From assembly GCF_014837045.1 (NCBI RefSeq), contig NZ_JACSPR010000002.1:62001-126000 (forward strand): a stretch of 64,000 bases of DNA, read 5' to 3'. The notes under the pieces are model-generated. The model searched no databases and was not told the DNA's origin. It worked only from the letters and a program-made list of their open reading frames with translations. This DNA comes from Corynebacterium gallinarum (GTDB lineage: Bacteria > Actinomycetota > Actinomycetes > Mycobacteriales > Mycobacteriaceae). Shown here in pieces: positions 10,062 through 18,124 of this stretch. Every line of letters begins with the position of its first letter. Position 1 is the first letter of the stretch. A program made the translations under genes and the position numbers.

Positions 10062-11438
10062 TCATGCGCGGATGATGCCGAGGATCTCCTCCACCAGAGC
10101 ATCAACCTCGGCCTGGGAGGGGGCTTCAACATTCAGACGCAGCAGCGGCTCGGTGTTCGACGCACGGACATTGAACCAGGCCGGGGTCCCCGTCAGCTCC
10201 ACCGTCACACCATCGAGACGATCCACGCTCTCGGTGCGATCGGCAAACGCATCGAGCACCGCATTCGTGCGCTCCTGCTGCGCCTCGGCATTGGCCAGAC
10301 GGGAGTTCAGCTCACCGGAGGCCGCATAACGGTTGTACCGGGCCATCATCTCACTCAACGGCTTCTCCTGCCCACCCAGCGCCGCCAGGACATGCATCGC
10401 CGCCAGGATCCCGGAATCAGCATTGAAGAACTCGGTGAAGTAGTAGTGCGCGGAATGCTCACCACCGAACACCGCACCATGGTTGGCCATCTCATTCTTG
10501 ATGAAGGAGTGCCCCACCCGGGTGCGCACCGCGGAACCACCGTTCTCGGCGATGATCTCCGGCACCGACTTCGAGGTGATCAGGTTGTGGATGATCGTGG
10601 CACCGGGGCGCTCCTGCAGGTAACGCTCCGCGATGATCGCACAGATCGCCGACGGACTGACCGGATCACCGTTTTCATCGATGACGAAACAACGATCAGC
10701 ATCCCCGTCGAAGGCCAGGCCGATATCCGCCCCGGTCTCCACCACGAACTTCTGCAGATCAACCAGGTTCGCCGGCTCCAGGGGATTTGCCTCATGGTTG
10801 GGGAAGGACCCATCGAGCTCGAAGTACAGGGGCTTGATCTCCAGCGGCAGACCGGCAAAGACCTCCGGCACGGTGAAACCACCCATGCCATTGGCGGCAT
10901 CAACCGCAACCGTCAGCGGGCGGATCCCACGCAGATCAACCAGAGTGTTGAGGTACTCGGCATACGCGCCCAGCAGGTCGCGTTCGGTGACCTCACCGGG
11001 TGCACCATCAAAGGCGGGTACACCCTCAACCAGGTCGTCGATGATGGTGGCCAGGCCCGTTTCCTGCCCGACCGGGCGTGCGCCCCGGCGGCAGAGTTTG
11101 ATGCCGTTGTACTCGGCCGGGTTGTGGGAGGCGGTGAACATCGCGCCGGCGCAGTTCAGGGTGCCGGAGGCGAAGTAGAGCTCATCGGTGGAGGCCAGGC
11201 CGATGTGGATGACATCCAGGCCCTGGGCGGTGACCCCGTCGGCAAACGCCCGGGCCAGTTCCGGGGAGCTTTCGCGCATGTCATGGCCGATGGCCACGGT
11301 GGTCTCCCCCTCATCCCTGACCAGGCGGGCGAACGCGGCGCCTGTCTCGCGGATGAATTCGGCGTCCAGATCAACGCCGATGACGCCTCGAACGTCATAC
11401 GCCTTGATGACAGCCGTTACAGATTCACGGGTACGCAT
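10062..11438 (-). CDS. manB: Phosphomannomutase / phosphoglucomutase
   Basis: Alpha-D-phosphohexomutase of 458 residues that converts mannose 6-phosphate to mannose 1-phosphate (and probably glucose phosphates). The phosphoserine loop TASHNPAEYNG, the Mg-binding loop D-G-D-A-D-R-C, and the sugar- and phosphate-binding motifs (GGEHS and R-x-S-N-T-E-P-L-L-R-L) near the C-terminus are all present. GTGAGG precedes the ATG. Corynebacterial literature uses manB, pmmA or manB-like names for this enzyme. It supplies the substrate for the guanylyltransferase-type gene a few kb away. The protein is intact and of normal length. Confidence 0.93.
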   Translation of the reverse strand: MRTRESVTAVIKAYDVRGVIGVDLDAEFIRETGAAFARLVRDEGETTVAIGHDMRESSPELARAFADGVTAQGLDVIHIGLASTDELYFASGTLNCAGAMFTASHNPAEYNGIKLCRRGARPVGQETGLATIIDDLVEGVPAFDGAPGEVTERDLLGAYAEYLNTLVDLRGIRPLTVAVDAANGMGGFTVPEVFAGLPLEIKPLYFELDGSFPNHEANPLEPANLVDLQKFVVETGADIGLAFDGDADRCFVIDENGDPVSPSAICAIIAERYLQERPGATIIHNLITSKSVPEIIAENGGSAVRTRVGHSFIKNEMANHGAVFGGEHSAHYYFTEFFNADSGILAAMHVLAALGGQEKPLSEMMARYNRYAASGELNSRLANAEAQQERTNAVLDAFADRTESVDRLDGVTVELTGTPAWFNVRASNTEPLLRLNVEAPSQAEVDALVEEILGIIRA

Positions 11439-11509
11439 ACAACCTCACCAGATAGAAAGAGCAATAGGTTCCGGTAATACTACTCCACCCAGCCATTGCC
11501 ACCGACACC

Positions 11510-11520
11510 GCTTGTCGACA
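11510..11520 (+). repeat. Dispersed motif, intergenic copy (GCTTGTCGACA)
   Basis: One-base variant of the 11-mer GCTTGTCGACG that recurs through the window, here between the phosphomannomutase start and the tandem hairpins near 11540-11608. Confidence 0.55.
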
Positions 11521-11538
11521 CCCACCGTCTCCCCTGCC

Positions 11539-11608
11539 CACCGCCCCACCGGGCGGTGCGGTTCGCGGGATGGCAGAAGGCGCCCACCCCAGGGGTGGGG
11601 TGGGCGCC
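11539..11608. terminator. Two tandem GC-rich hairpins downstream of the DUF3499 gene
   Basis: A 12-bp perfect stem (GGCGCCCACCCC at 11579-11590 with its complement at 11597-11608, 6-base loop) lies 26 bp past the DUF3499 stop. A second 8-bp stem (CACCGCCC at 11539-11546 with 11551-11558) follows. Together they look like the end of the minus-strand transcript, although T-runs are lacking. Confidence 0.65.
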
Positions 11609-11634
11609 ATGCAGCCAGGCCTGACTACTGGAGA

Positions 11635-12030
11635 CTAGGTGTCCTCCGGGTCGGGAACGACGTAGAGGTGACCACGTCGGTGCGCCCGGTATTCCGCACG
11701 CTTGGCGGAGCGGTTGACGGGATGGTTCTCCCCCACCTCCTCCTCGGAGCTGACCAGGCCGCTGGCATTGCGGCCGGCCTCACGGACGGCCTCAGCCAGG
11801 GCCGTGAGATCCTCATCATCCTCCGGGAAGATGTCATTGACGCGCAACATCTCCCAGCCGAGTGGCGCGGTGATGCGCTCGGCGTGGTGCTCACACAGAT
11901 CCCAGCTGTGCGGCTCGGCGGCCGGGGCGAGCGGACCCACCACGGCGGTGGACTCCGAATACGCATAGGTGAGGGTGGCCACGGCGGGCTTGCCGCAACC
12001 GGGGCGGGAACATCGACGGAACTGACTCAC
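11635..12030 (-). CDS. DUF3499 family zinc-ribbon-like protein
   Basis: Small conserved actinobacterial protein (131 residues from GTG 12030) of the Rv3258c type. The N-terminus has FRRCSRPGC-G and, about 45 residues later, W-D-L-C-E-H-H, a Cys/His set that could bind one zinc ion. Function is unknown; it is always near the phosphomannomutase and whiB2-type genes. I chose GTG 12030 because homologues begin just before FRRCSRPGC and because TAGACT lies exactly 8 bases upstream, as expected for a leaderless message. An in-frame ATG at 12072 behind GGGGGAGG would add 14 residues and cannot be excluded. Confidence 0.8.
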   Translation of the reverse strand: MSQFRRCSRPGCGKPAVATLTYAYSESTAVVGPLAPAAEPHSWDLCEHHAERITAPLGWEMLRVNDIFPEDDEDLTALAEAVREAGRNASGLVSSEEEVGENHPVNRSAKRAEYRAHRRGHLYVVPDPEDT

Positions 12031-12038
12031 GCTGACAA

Positions 12039-12044
12039 AGTCTA
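12039..12044 (-). promoter_or_regulatory. -10 box of a probable leaderless transcript (DUF3499 gene)
   Basis: TAGACT on the minus strand ends 8 bases before the GTG at 12030, the same geometry as upstream of accD1, dtsR2 and tusK. No ribosome site precedes that GTG. Confidence 0.45.
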
Positions 12045-12147
12045 GACCCTTGGTTGAGGTTTGAATAGTCATACCCCTCCCCCGCGCGTCCTCCCCACCG
12101 GCGCGCCGACCCCTTTATGCTGCTCACGGCGTTTAGAATCAACACTC

Positions 12148-12603
12148 ATGCATTCGAGAACCTTCCGCGACAGGCACGGCCGGGGATTGCGGGGACCGCT
12201 CCTGCCGACGGCGGTGCCACGCTATGCCTCTCGTCGTAAAGCATTCGACCGCGCCGTGCTGGAGGCCTACGGCCCGCTCTACGCCGCGTACCGCAAAGAG
12301 TTGCTCAATCTCGATGTCGCGGTGGACACCGTCCCGCGCATGCGCCTGAGCGCGGACATGACCATCCTCCCGGATGAGATCACCGCGGACGGGCCGGTTC
12401 CCCTGGGACGGGTGATCCCCCCTGCCATCGATCCGCAGGGCAACCCGACGCGCGCCCGGATCGTCATCTTCAGGATGCCGATCGAACAGCGGGTGACCAA
12501 CAAGGCGGAACGCCATGAGCTCCTGACCCACGTCCTGACCTCACTGGTGGCGAACTACCTCAACGTGGAACCCCACGACATCGACCCGGGGTTCCAGTAC
12601 TGA
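12148..12603 (+). CDS. Zincin-like metallopeptidase-family protein with degenerate active site
   Basis: The protein (151 residues) corresponds in place and length to Rv3259, a small metallopeptidase-family (Zincin_1) protein divergently placed from the DUF3499 gene. In that family the core is a HExxH zinc helix. Here the helix reads R-H-E-L-L-T-H-V-L-T-S-L, with a Thr where the second His of HExxH should be and a His one place later, so zinc binding and peptidase activity are doubtful. The N-terminal stretch (RGLRGPLLPTAVPRY, RRKAFDRAVLEAYG) fits the family. The ATG at 12148 is used; earlier in-frame codons run into the divergent promoter region. It converges tail to tail with the next gene. 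Confidence 0.7.
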   Translation: MHSRTFRDRHGRGLRGPLLPTAVPRYASRRKAFDRAVLEAYGPLYAAYRKELLNLDVAVDTVPRMRLSADMTILPDEITADGPVPLGRVIPPAIDPQGNPTRARIVIFRMPIEQRVTNKAERHELLTHVLTSLVANYLNVEPHDIDPGFQY

Positions 12604-13104
12604 CTAGATGAACAACGCCCACAGTCCCGGCTCGACCTTGGCCAGGGGGATCATGGAGCGGGTGTCGAACAGTCCAGTCAGGGGCTGGAGGCACAGCTCC
12701 ACCTTCGCGGAATCAATCTTGTCGAAGTCGACGCTACCGTCGGCCTTCATGAGCGCGATATAGCTCACGCCGGTCGGGATACCCTGCCCATCGAGCTCCA
12801 GTGGTGCAAGTTCCGTCTCACCGATGCCGTAGTTTGCGGCAATACTCTCGGCCGTCTCGCCACCGCACAGGATCGCAGCCGCGGGGTACTCCTCACCGTA
12901 GATATCGGCCAGGGCGACCGCGGTGACATTCAGGCCCAGCCCCTCCACACCGGCGACACTGAGCTCCAGGGCCCCCGCCTCGGGTGCTGTGGAATTGTCA
13001 CCGGACCTGGTCAGCGCCGCGGAGACCGTGAGGCCCGCGATGACAATCAACCAGATGACGATGATTGCGGCGACGAGGCCCTTGGCTTTTGATGAGAGGG
13101 TCAC
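12604..13104 (-). CDS. Membrane-anchored hypothetical protein
   Basis: The protein (166 residues) has a short basic N-terminus (SSKAKG), one strong membrane helix (about residues 8-32, VAAIIVIWLIVIAGLTVSAAL), and an extracytoplasmic domain with two Cys that could pair (in AILCGGE and VELCLQP). No catalytic motif is seen. The start is set at the GTG at 13104, preceded by AAAGGTGG at good spacing; a GTG four codons earlier lacks such a site. The stop codon touches that of the convergent zincin-like gene. It resembles small envelope proteins found near whcD in other corynebacteria; function unknown. Confidence 0.65.
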   Translation of the reverse strand: MTLSSKAKGLVAAIIVIWLIVIAGLTVSAALTRSGDNSTAPEAGALELSVAGVEGLGLNVTAVALADIYGEEYPAAAILCGGETAESIAANYGIGETELAPLELDGQGIPTGVSYIALMKADGSVDFDKIDSAKVELCLQPLTGLFDTRSMIPLAKVEPGLWALFI

Positions 13105-13260
13105 GAAGGAGCCCACCTTTCTACAGGTTCTTCAGTGGCGTGGCCAGGGTTGCTCTGACTGCCTTTTCCACTGTGTCTTGGATGACGTTATATATGACCG
13201 GACCAGACAATCTTAGGCCATCTCCCCCGGTTCTGACCGACCCATGACTCCACAGACAAT

Positions 13261-13292
13261 AAAAAACGACCCCTGTCACGTGGATGGGGTCG
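13261..13292 (-). terminator. Rho-independent terminator of whcD
   Basis: On the minus strand CGACCCC (13286-13292) pairs with GGGGTCG (13267-13273) and is followed by six T (13261-13266), 12 bp beyond the whcD stop. Confidence 0.8.
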
Positions 13293-13304
13293 ATGGGGAA
13301 GGTG

Positions 13305-13619
13305 TTAGCCGATCTGGCGTTTGAGGCGACGGCGCTCGCGTTCGGAGAGCCCACCCCAGATACCGAAGCGCTCATCATGTGCGAGGGCGAATTCGAGGCA
13401 CTCATCCTGAACCGGACATGCCTGGCAGATCCGCTTGGCCTCACGGGTGGAACCACCCTTTTCCGGGAAGAACGCCTCCGGGTCTGTCTGCGCACACAGC
13501 GCCTGATCCTGCCATTCCTGTTCCACGGTGCCAAACAGCTCATCCAGAGTCAGTTCCAGCGCGGAACGAGTCTGGGACTGAGCAATGTGCAATGCGGGCT
13601 GCCCTGCCGAATCCTCCAC
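13305..13619 (-). CDS. whcD: WhiB-family iron-sulfur regulator, WhcD / WhiB2 type
   Basis: WhiB-like transcription regulator of 104 residues. Four Cys (C42, C65, C68, C74) in the family spacing C-x22-C-x2-C-x5-C would hold a [4Fe-4S] cluster, followed by the G-I-W-G-G turn (86-90) and a basic C-terminus (ERERRRLKRQ). WhiB2/WhmD/WhcD proteins control septation and division in actinobacteria. The start is the GTG at 13619: an in-frame TGA lies 18 bases upstream, and GAGGGGGGCGAGG precedes it. A good terminator follows. The upstream region carries unusual 12-bp and 9-bp direct repeats (listed separately). Confidence 0.92.
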   Translation of the reverse strand: MEDSAGQPALHIAQSQTRSALELTLDELFGTVEQEWQDQALCAQTDPEAFFPEKGGSTREAKRICQACPVQDECLEFALAHDERFGIWGGLSERERRRLKRQIG

Positions 13620-13650
13620 GCCCTCGCCCCCCTCTCATTTCACGAACTGG

Positions 13651-13686
13651 TCACGTTGATCGTCACGGTGATCGTCACGTTGATCC
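13651..13686. repeat. Three 12-bp direct repeats upstream of whcD
   Basis: TCACGTTGATCG (13651), TCACGGTGATCG (13663) and TCACGTTGATCC (13675) follow each other without a gap, 32 bp upstream of the whcD start. One or two bases differ between units. They could be tandem operator sites. Confidence 0.7.
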
Positions 13687-13820
13687 CAGTGGCCCATGTC
13701 GCATTTTCCGACGGACCCACCGGGATCGGTTACACCACTTGATTACACACGGGCTCATGTTAAACCGTCAACTGATATTGGAAAAAACCATGAAACTTAC
13801 ATCGATGTGTTTCACACTCG

Positions 13821-13843
13821 TCACATCAGTCACATCAGTCACA
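13821..13843. repeat. 9-bp direct repeats further upstream of whcD
   Basis: TCACATCAG occurs twice in tandem (13821, 13830) and begins a third time (TCACA at 13839). The TCAC element is shared with the 12-bp repeats at 13651-13686. Confidence 0.6.
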
Positions 13844-14036
13844 GAAGCTGTGTGGCGGGGGTGGCGTGCGGGGGTGCTACATATGGTGGGACCCGTGAGG
13901 ATTCCCACCATTCCAGCACTATATCGGCGTGTTGCCCGCACAAGAGCGGAAAGACGGTTTGGTGATACCCGCCCGGCCGGGACATCCCGTGATGCACCCG
14001 GGAAGAAACCATCACCGCCCGGTGTTCACCGCCGGG

Positions 14037-15155
14037 CTACTGGTCCGAGGAGAACCGGATACCACCATCGGGAATGACCACACCCGGGAAGACACGCATG
14101 CCCGAACTCAGCTCACACCGGGCACCGATCTGCGCACCCTCACCGATCACGCATCCCGAGATGTGGGCATTGGCTCCGATGCGGGCACCGGAGGAGATGA
14201 TCGAATTCTCGATGAAGGCACCCGGCTCGATGGTGACACCGTCGAAGACAACCGTGCCGTCCAGACGACAACCCGCGCCGATCTCCGTACCCCGTCCCAC
14301 AACGGTGCCCCCGAGCAGGATCACCCCGTCACGCACACCGGCGGAGGGGTCAACCCACCCCTCCCCTGTCTGCCCCTCGAGGAGAGGGGAAAAGGCAACA
14401 CCGCGGACCAGGTCGCTGGAGCCGCGGATGAAATCCTGCGGGGTTCCCATGTCACGCCAGTAGGAGGTGTCCACATGCCCATAGACACGCCTGCCCTCCT
14501 GCAGCAGCTGGGGGAAGGTCTCCCGCTCCACGGAGACCACGCGGTCCGCCGGAATGGAGGCGATGAGCTCCCTCTGGAACACATAGCAACCCGCGTTGAT
14601 CTGATCGGTCGGTGGATCCTCGGTCTTCTCCAGGAATTCCAGGACCCGGCCATCATCATCGGTGGGCACACAACCGAAGGCGCGGGGATTGGCCACGCGC
14701 ACCAGGTGCATCGTCAGATCAGCCTGCTTCTCGCGGTGGGTGGCCAGAATGTCACCCAGGTCCGCACCGGAGAGCACATCACCGTTGAAGACCACGGCGG
14801 TGTCATGGCGGAGCTTGTCGTAGACGTTGCGGATACCACCGCCGGTGCCCAGTGGCTGATCCTCCACGACATACTCGATCTCAAGTCCCAGATCTGAACC
14901 ATCCCCGAAGTAGTCCTCGAACACCTCGGCCTTGAAGGAGGTCCCCAGCACCACGTGCGTGATACCGGCGGCCTTGATCCTCGCCAGCAGGTGCTTGAGG
15001 AACGGGTGCCCGGCCGTGGGGAGCATCGGCTTCGGGGTGTTGATGGTCAGGGGACGCAGACGGGTTCCCTTACCACCGACGAGGATGACTGCATCCACAT
15101 CGATAGACGCACCCGCGGATGCGTCCTGGGAACCGTTTTTCTCAGAACTAGACAT
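14037..15155 (-). CDS. Sugar-phosphate nucleotidyltransferase (mannose-1-phosphate guanylyltransferase type)
   Basis: The protein (372 residues) has an N-terminal nucleotidyltransferase fold with L-V-G-G-K-G-T-R-L-R-P-L (26-36) and the Lys of PKPMLP that contacts the sugar phosphate, then a left-handed beta-helix of hexapeptide repeats (about 265-360, e.g. IGANAH, IGEGAQIGARC). It is the corynebacterial counterpart of Rv3264c, named manB/manC or rmlA2 in different genomes, which makes GDP-mannose from mannose 1-phosphate for PIMs, lipoglycans and protein mannosylation. A dTDP-glucose role cannot be excluded from sequence alone. It lies between wbbL and whcD on the same strand, as in C. glutamicum. 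Confidence 0.85.
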   Translation of the reverse strand: MSSSEKNGSQDASAGASIDVDAVILVGGKGTRLRPLTINTPKPMLPTAGHPFLKHLLARIKAAGITHVVLGTSFKAEVFEDYFGDGSDLGLEIEYVVEDQPLGTGGGIRNVYDKLRHDTAVVFNGDVLSGADLGDILATHREKQADLTMHLVRVANPRAFGCVPTDDDGRVLEFLEKTEDPPTDQINAGCYVFQRELIASIPADRVVSVERETFPQLLQEGRRVYGHVDTSYWRDMGTPQDFIRGSSDLVRGVAFSPLLEGQTGEGWVDPSAGVRDGVILLGGTVVGRGTEIGAGCRLDGTVVFDGVTIEPGAFIENSIISSGARIGANAHISGCVIGEGAQIGARCELSSGMRVFPGVVIPDGGIRFSSDQ

Positions 15156-15335
15156 AGAATCCTTGTTTCACTCTCTGCATTGAACGTGATCGAACCGGGA
15201 GACCCCACAACGGGGTTGACGTGAATATGTCTGAAATATTCCCCAGGAGAACACGAAAACGATGACTATTACATGAAGTCTTGATGAATACCGGCCAAAC
15301 AACCGGCGGACGAACTGGCCCGTGTGCCAGATATT

Positions 15336-16232
15336 CTAGTCGCGCAGCTTCGCGGCCATGATCGCGGCCATGGCCCGGGCGGCCAGACCGAGTCGCAGGA
15401 CCAACCGGATCGGGGCCTGCCAGAAATGGGGAAGCCGGTCGGCCTGGAAACGGTAGGCGCTCTCGTGGTGCGCCGGCAGGAGGATCTCCGGGTGCTGCGA
15501 TGCCACATGCCCCTGGGCATGGGTGATCTCGGCGGAGGGACAGAACACATTGTCATACCCGGCGCGCACCAGGCGGTCCCCCAGGTCCACATCCTCCATG
15601 TACATGAAGTAACGCTCGTCGAATCCACCGATGCGATCGAATGCCTCCCACGTCAACAGCAGGCAGGATCCGGACAGCCATCCGGCGGTGCGTTCATCCT
15701 CCATGTTCCCGGCGTTGCGGTAGTGGGCAGACCAGGGGTTGGTTTTCCAGATGGAGCTGAACAGGGCATGTCCGATGCCGTTGCTCAGGGTCGGGACGGC
15801 CCGGGCACTGGGGTAGATGGATCCGTCGGGTTCACGGATCAGCGGGCCGATACTGCCGGCCCGGTCGTTTCTGCGGGCGCAGGCGATCATCTCATCGATG
15901 GCACCTTCGCCGAAGATGACGTCGGGGTTGGACACGATGAAGAACTCATCATCGATCTCCCCGGCCTCACGCCGTGCACGCAGGGCCCGTGCCGCAACGT
16001 TGACACCGGTGCCGTAACCGAGGTTGCCGCCGGTGAGCAGGAATTCCACATTCGTGCGGTCCGCGGCGGCCTTCTCCGGGACGCCGTCGACTGATCCGTT
16101 ATCCGCCATGATGACCACGGCATCCCGGGACGTCGCCGCGGGGATGGAGTCCAGGAATGACGCCAGGTGTTCTCCGGGTGAGTACGTCACCGTGATCACG
16201 GCGATGGGTGGGTTGGGATTGTTCACAGCCAC
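15336..16232 (-). CDS. wbbL: Rhamnosyltransferase WbbL
   Basis: GT2-family glycosyltransferase of 298 residues. It begins with the GT-A nucleotide-binding strand IAVITVTYSPGE, has a MADNGSVDG segment, and carries GSCLLLTWEAFDRIGGFDERYFMYMEDVDLGDRLVRAG, the typical acceptor/catalytic region of rhamnosyltransferases including the ED(V)DL motif. In mycolata WbbL adds rhamnose to decaprenyl-PP-GlcNAc to form the linker joining arabinogalactan to peptidoglycan. The neighbouring lcpA, whose product attaches the finished polymer to peptidoglycan, strongly supports this. The GTG at 16232 is used; a second GTG lies two codons inside. Confidence 0.9.
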   Translation of the reverse strand: MAVNNPNPPIAVITVTYSPGEHLASFLDSIPAATSRDAVVIMADNGSVDGVPEKAAADRTNVEFLLTGGNLGYGTGVNVAARALRARREAGEIDDEFFIVSNPDVIFGEGAIDEMIACARRNDRAGSIGPLIREPDGSIYPSARAVPTLSNGIGHALFSSIWKTNPWSAHYRNAGNMEDERTAGWLSGSCLLLTWEAFDRIGGFDERYFMYMEDVDLGDRLVRAGYDNVFCPSAEITHAQGHVASQHPEILLPAHHESAYRFQADRLPHFWQAPIRLVLRLGLAARAMAAIMAAKLRD

Positions 16233-16319
16233 CAGAGCTTAGCCGGTGGGCCACCGGTTGCAGTCCCGCCACTCCCGCAAGCCACACGTTAAAAATGCGG
16301 AGTTGTGCTCCGGGTGTCC

Positions 16320-16325
16320 TAGAAT
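16320..16325 (+). promoter_or_regulatory. -10-like element for lcpA
   Basis: TAGAAT fits the corynebacterial TANNNT consensus and lies 142 bp upstream of the lcpA start; no clear -35 is seen at the usual distance, so this is a tentative call. Confidence 0.3.
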
Positions 16326-16447
16326 CCCTAGACAGAGTCTCAATCCCCGGGGGTCTCCAAGTCCCCGGGGTCCCATCCCAGGGGCAGCCTGATCATCGGG
16401 GATCACCGTCCGCCGTGGATCACCCGGGTGCCCGCACGCCATCCATC

Positions 16448-16462
16448 TGTGAAGGGTTCACA
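16448..16462 (+). promoter_or_regulatory. Inverted repeat covering the lcpA ribosome site
   Basis: TGTGAAGGGTTCACA is a perfect 6-bp inverted repeat with GGG in the loop. It contains the only plausible Shine-Dalgarno (GAAGGG) and ends 5 bases before the GTG of lcpA, so it may act as a hairpin on the message or as a protein-binding site. Confidence 0.5.
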
Positions 16463-16467
16463 TCGCA

Positions 16468-18042
16468 GTGACCGAAAAGTACCGTCCAGTCAGGGATATC
16501 CAGGCGGCCCCCGTCGCAGTGCAGAGCACGAAACAGGCCGGGCCCGTCGTTGTCCGCAGTGTGGTGGCGTTCCTCTCCGTCCTGGTGCTGCTCATCTCCG
16601 GGCTGGGGTATTTTGCGGTGGGAAGCATCAACGATGTGGCCAATGCCGGAAATCTCACGCTCGGTGGTGGTGCGGGGGTCCGGGATGGTCAGTCCCTCGA
16701 CGGTGCCACCGATATCCTCCTGGTCGGTTCCGATTCCCGTTCCGATGCGCAGGGCAACACCCTGTCGGACGAGGAGCTGGCCATGTTGCGTGCCGGTGAT
16801 GAGGAAAACGACAACACCGACACCATCATGGTCATCCGTGTGCCCAATGACGGGTCCTCCGCGTCCGCTGTCTCCATCCCACGTGACACCTACATCCATG
16901 ATGATGAGTACGGCAACATGAAGATCAACGGTGTGTACGGCGCGTACAAGGATGCCCGCCACGCCGAGCTGTCGGAGCAGGGGTTCACCAATGACGCCGA
17001 GTTGGAATCCAGGTCCAAGGAGGCCGGACGCGAGGGGTTGATTGATGCCGTCTCCAACCTCACGGGCATCACCGTCGATCACTACGCGGAGATCGGCCTG
17101 CTGGGTTTCGTGTTGCTCACCGATGCCGTCGGCGGTGTGGAGGTCTGTCTGAATGAGCCGGTCAACGAGCCGCTGTCCGGCGCGGATTTCGATGCCGGCC
17201 GCCAGACGCTCGGCGGTTCCGATGCCCTGTCGTTTGTCCGCCAGCGCCACGGGCTCCCCCGCGGTGACCTCGACCGCATTGTGCGCCAGCAGGCCTTCAT
17301 GGCCTCCCTGGTCAACCAGGTCCTCTCCTCCGGCACCCTGACCAACCCGGGGAAGCTCTCGGCCCTGGCTGATGCGGTGATGCGCTCGGTGATCATCGAT
17401 GAGGGCTGGGATGTCATGGGGTTTGCCACCCAGCTGCAGAACCTCGCGGGCGGCAATGTCACCTTCACCACCATCCCGGTGACCTCGATCGACGGTGTCG
17501 GTGATTATGGCGAGTCCGTGGTCACCGTCGACCTGAACCAGGTCCATACCTTCTTCGAGGATGCCCTGGGCAATAACGAACCGGAGGAGCCCTCCTCCGA
17601 CGAGGACACCTCCGGGGAGGCCACCGGGGAAGCCACGGACAATGCGGACGTCATGGTCCATGTGCTCAATGCCTCCGGGGAGGCGGGGCTTGCAGGTGGG
17701 GTCGCCGGTCATCTCGAGGGGCTGGGCTACACCATCGAGGAGACCGGTAATGCCATCGACGGTCTCTACTACGAATCCCAGGTCCTGGCGGCCGATCCGA
17801 CCGACCCGCAGGCGGAGGCCATCGCGGCGGAACTCGGTGGGCTGCCGATCGTGGCAAACACCTCCCTCGATGCGGACACGATCATCGTGATCTCGCACAC
17901 CGATTACGCCGGCCCGACCGCGGAGGAAGCCTCCGAACCCACCTCCACGCCCGTCGGCCAGCCCGGTGGGGATGCCTCCGGCGAGCCGATCCTCAGCCCG
18001 GAGATCGATGCCGGCGGGGACGGCCCGCGCTGCGTCAACTAG
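16468..18042 (+). CDS. lcpA: LytR-CpsA-Psr family ligase LcpA
   Basis: Membrane protein of 524 residues that in C. glutamicum joins arabinogalactan to peptidoglycan. Order: cytoplasmic tail (1-29), one membrane helix (about 31-52), an extracellular LCP domain (about 80-270) with DILLVGSDSR, the SIPRDTYI arginine motif and FVRQRHGLPRGDLDRI for the polyprenyl-phosphate pocket, then a LytR_C domain (about 390-475), and a Pro/Thr/Gly-rich end. The GTG start is 6 bases behind a small inverted repeat that includes the ribosome site. It is divergent from wbbL, which makes the linker lipid for the same polymer. Length is normal for LcpA. Confidence 0.93.
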   Translation: MTEKYRPVRDIQAAPVAVQSTKQAGPVVVRSVVAFLSVLVLLISGLGYFAVGSINDVANAGNLTLGGGAGVRDGQSLDGATDILLVGSDSRSDAQGNTLSDEELAMLRAGDEENDNTDTIMVIRVPNDGSSASAVSIPRDTYIHDDEYGNMKINGVYGAYKDARHAELSEQGFTNDAELESRSKEAGREGLIDAVSNLTGITVDHYAEIGLLGFVLLTDAVGGVEVCLNEPVNEPLSGADFDAGRQTLGGSDALSFVRQRHGLPRGDLDRIVRQQAFMASLVNQVLSSGTLTNPGKLSALADAVMRSVIIDEGWDVMGFATQLQNLAGGNVTFTTIPVTSIDGVGDYGESVVTVDLNQVHTFFEDALGNNEPEEPSSDEDTSGEATGEATDNADVMVHVLNASGEAGLAGGVAGHLEGLGYTIEETGNAIDGLYYESQVLAADPTDPQAEAIAAELGGLPIVANTSLDADTIIVISHTDYAGPTAEEASEPTSTPVGQPGGDASGEPILSPEIDAGGDGPRCVN

Positions 18043-18124
18043 ACCGACGGTGTGCAGGGAGCTTCTCGACGCCTGATTCACCCCGAATGCACAACACCGG
18101 ATGTTTTTCCCTACCCTTGGGGAC

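Larger units (their letters stand above)
13620..14036. other. 417-bp region between whcD and the guanylyltransferase gene
   Basis: No convincing gene is seen; the open frames here have no ribosome site and no family resemblance. It carries the whcD promoter region with two sets of short direct repeats and several partly overlapping GTCAC/GTGAC elements. Confidence 0.5.

Noticed and set aside
13696..14077. Open frames upstream of whcD in the 417-bp gap
   Set aside because: Low-complexity content with direct repeats, no ribosome site and no known family; treated as regulatory DNA.
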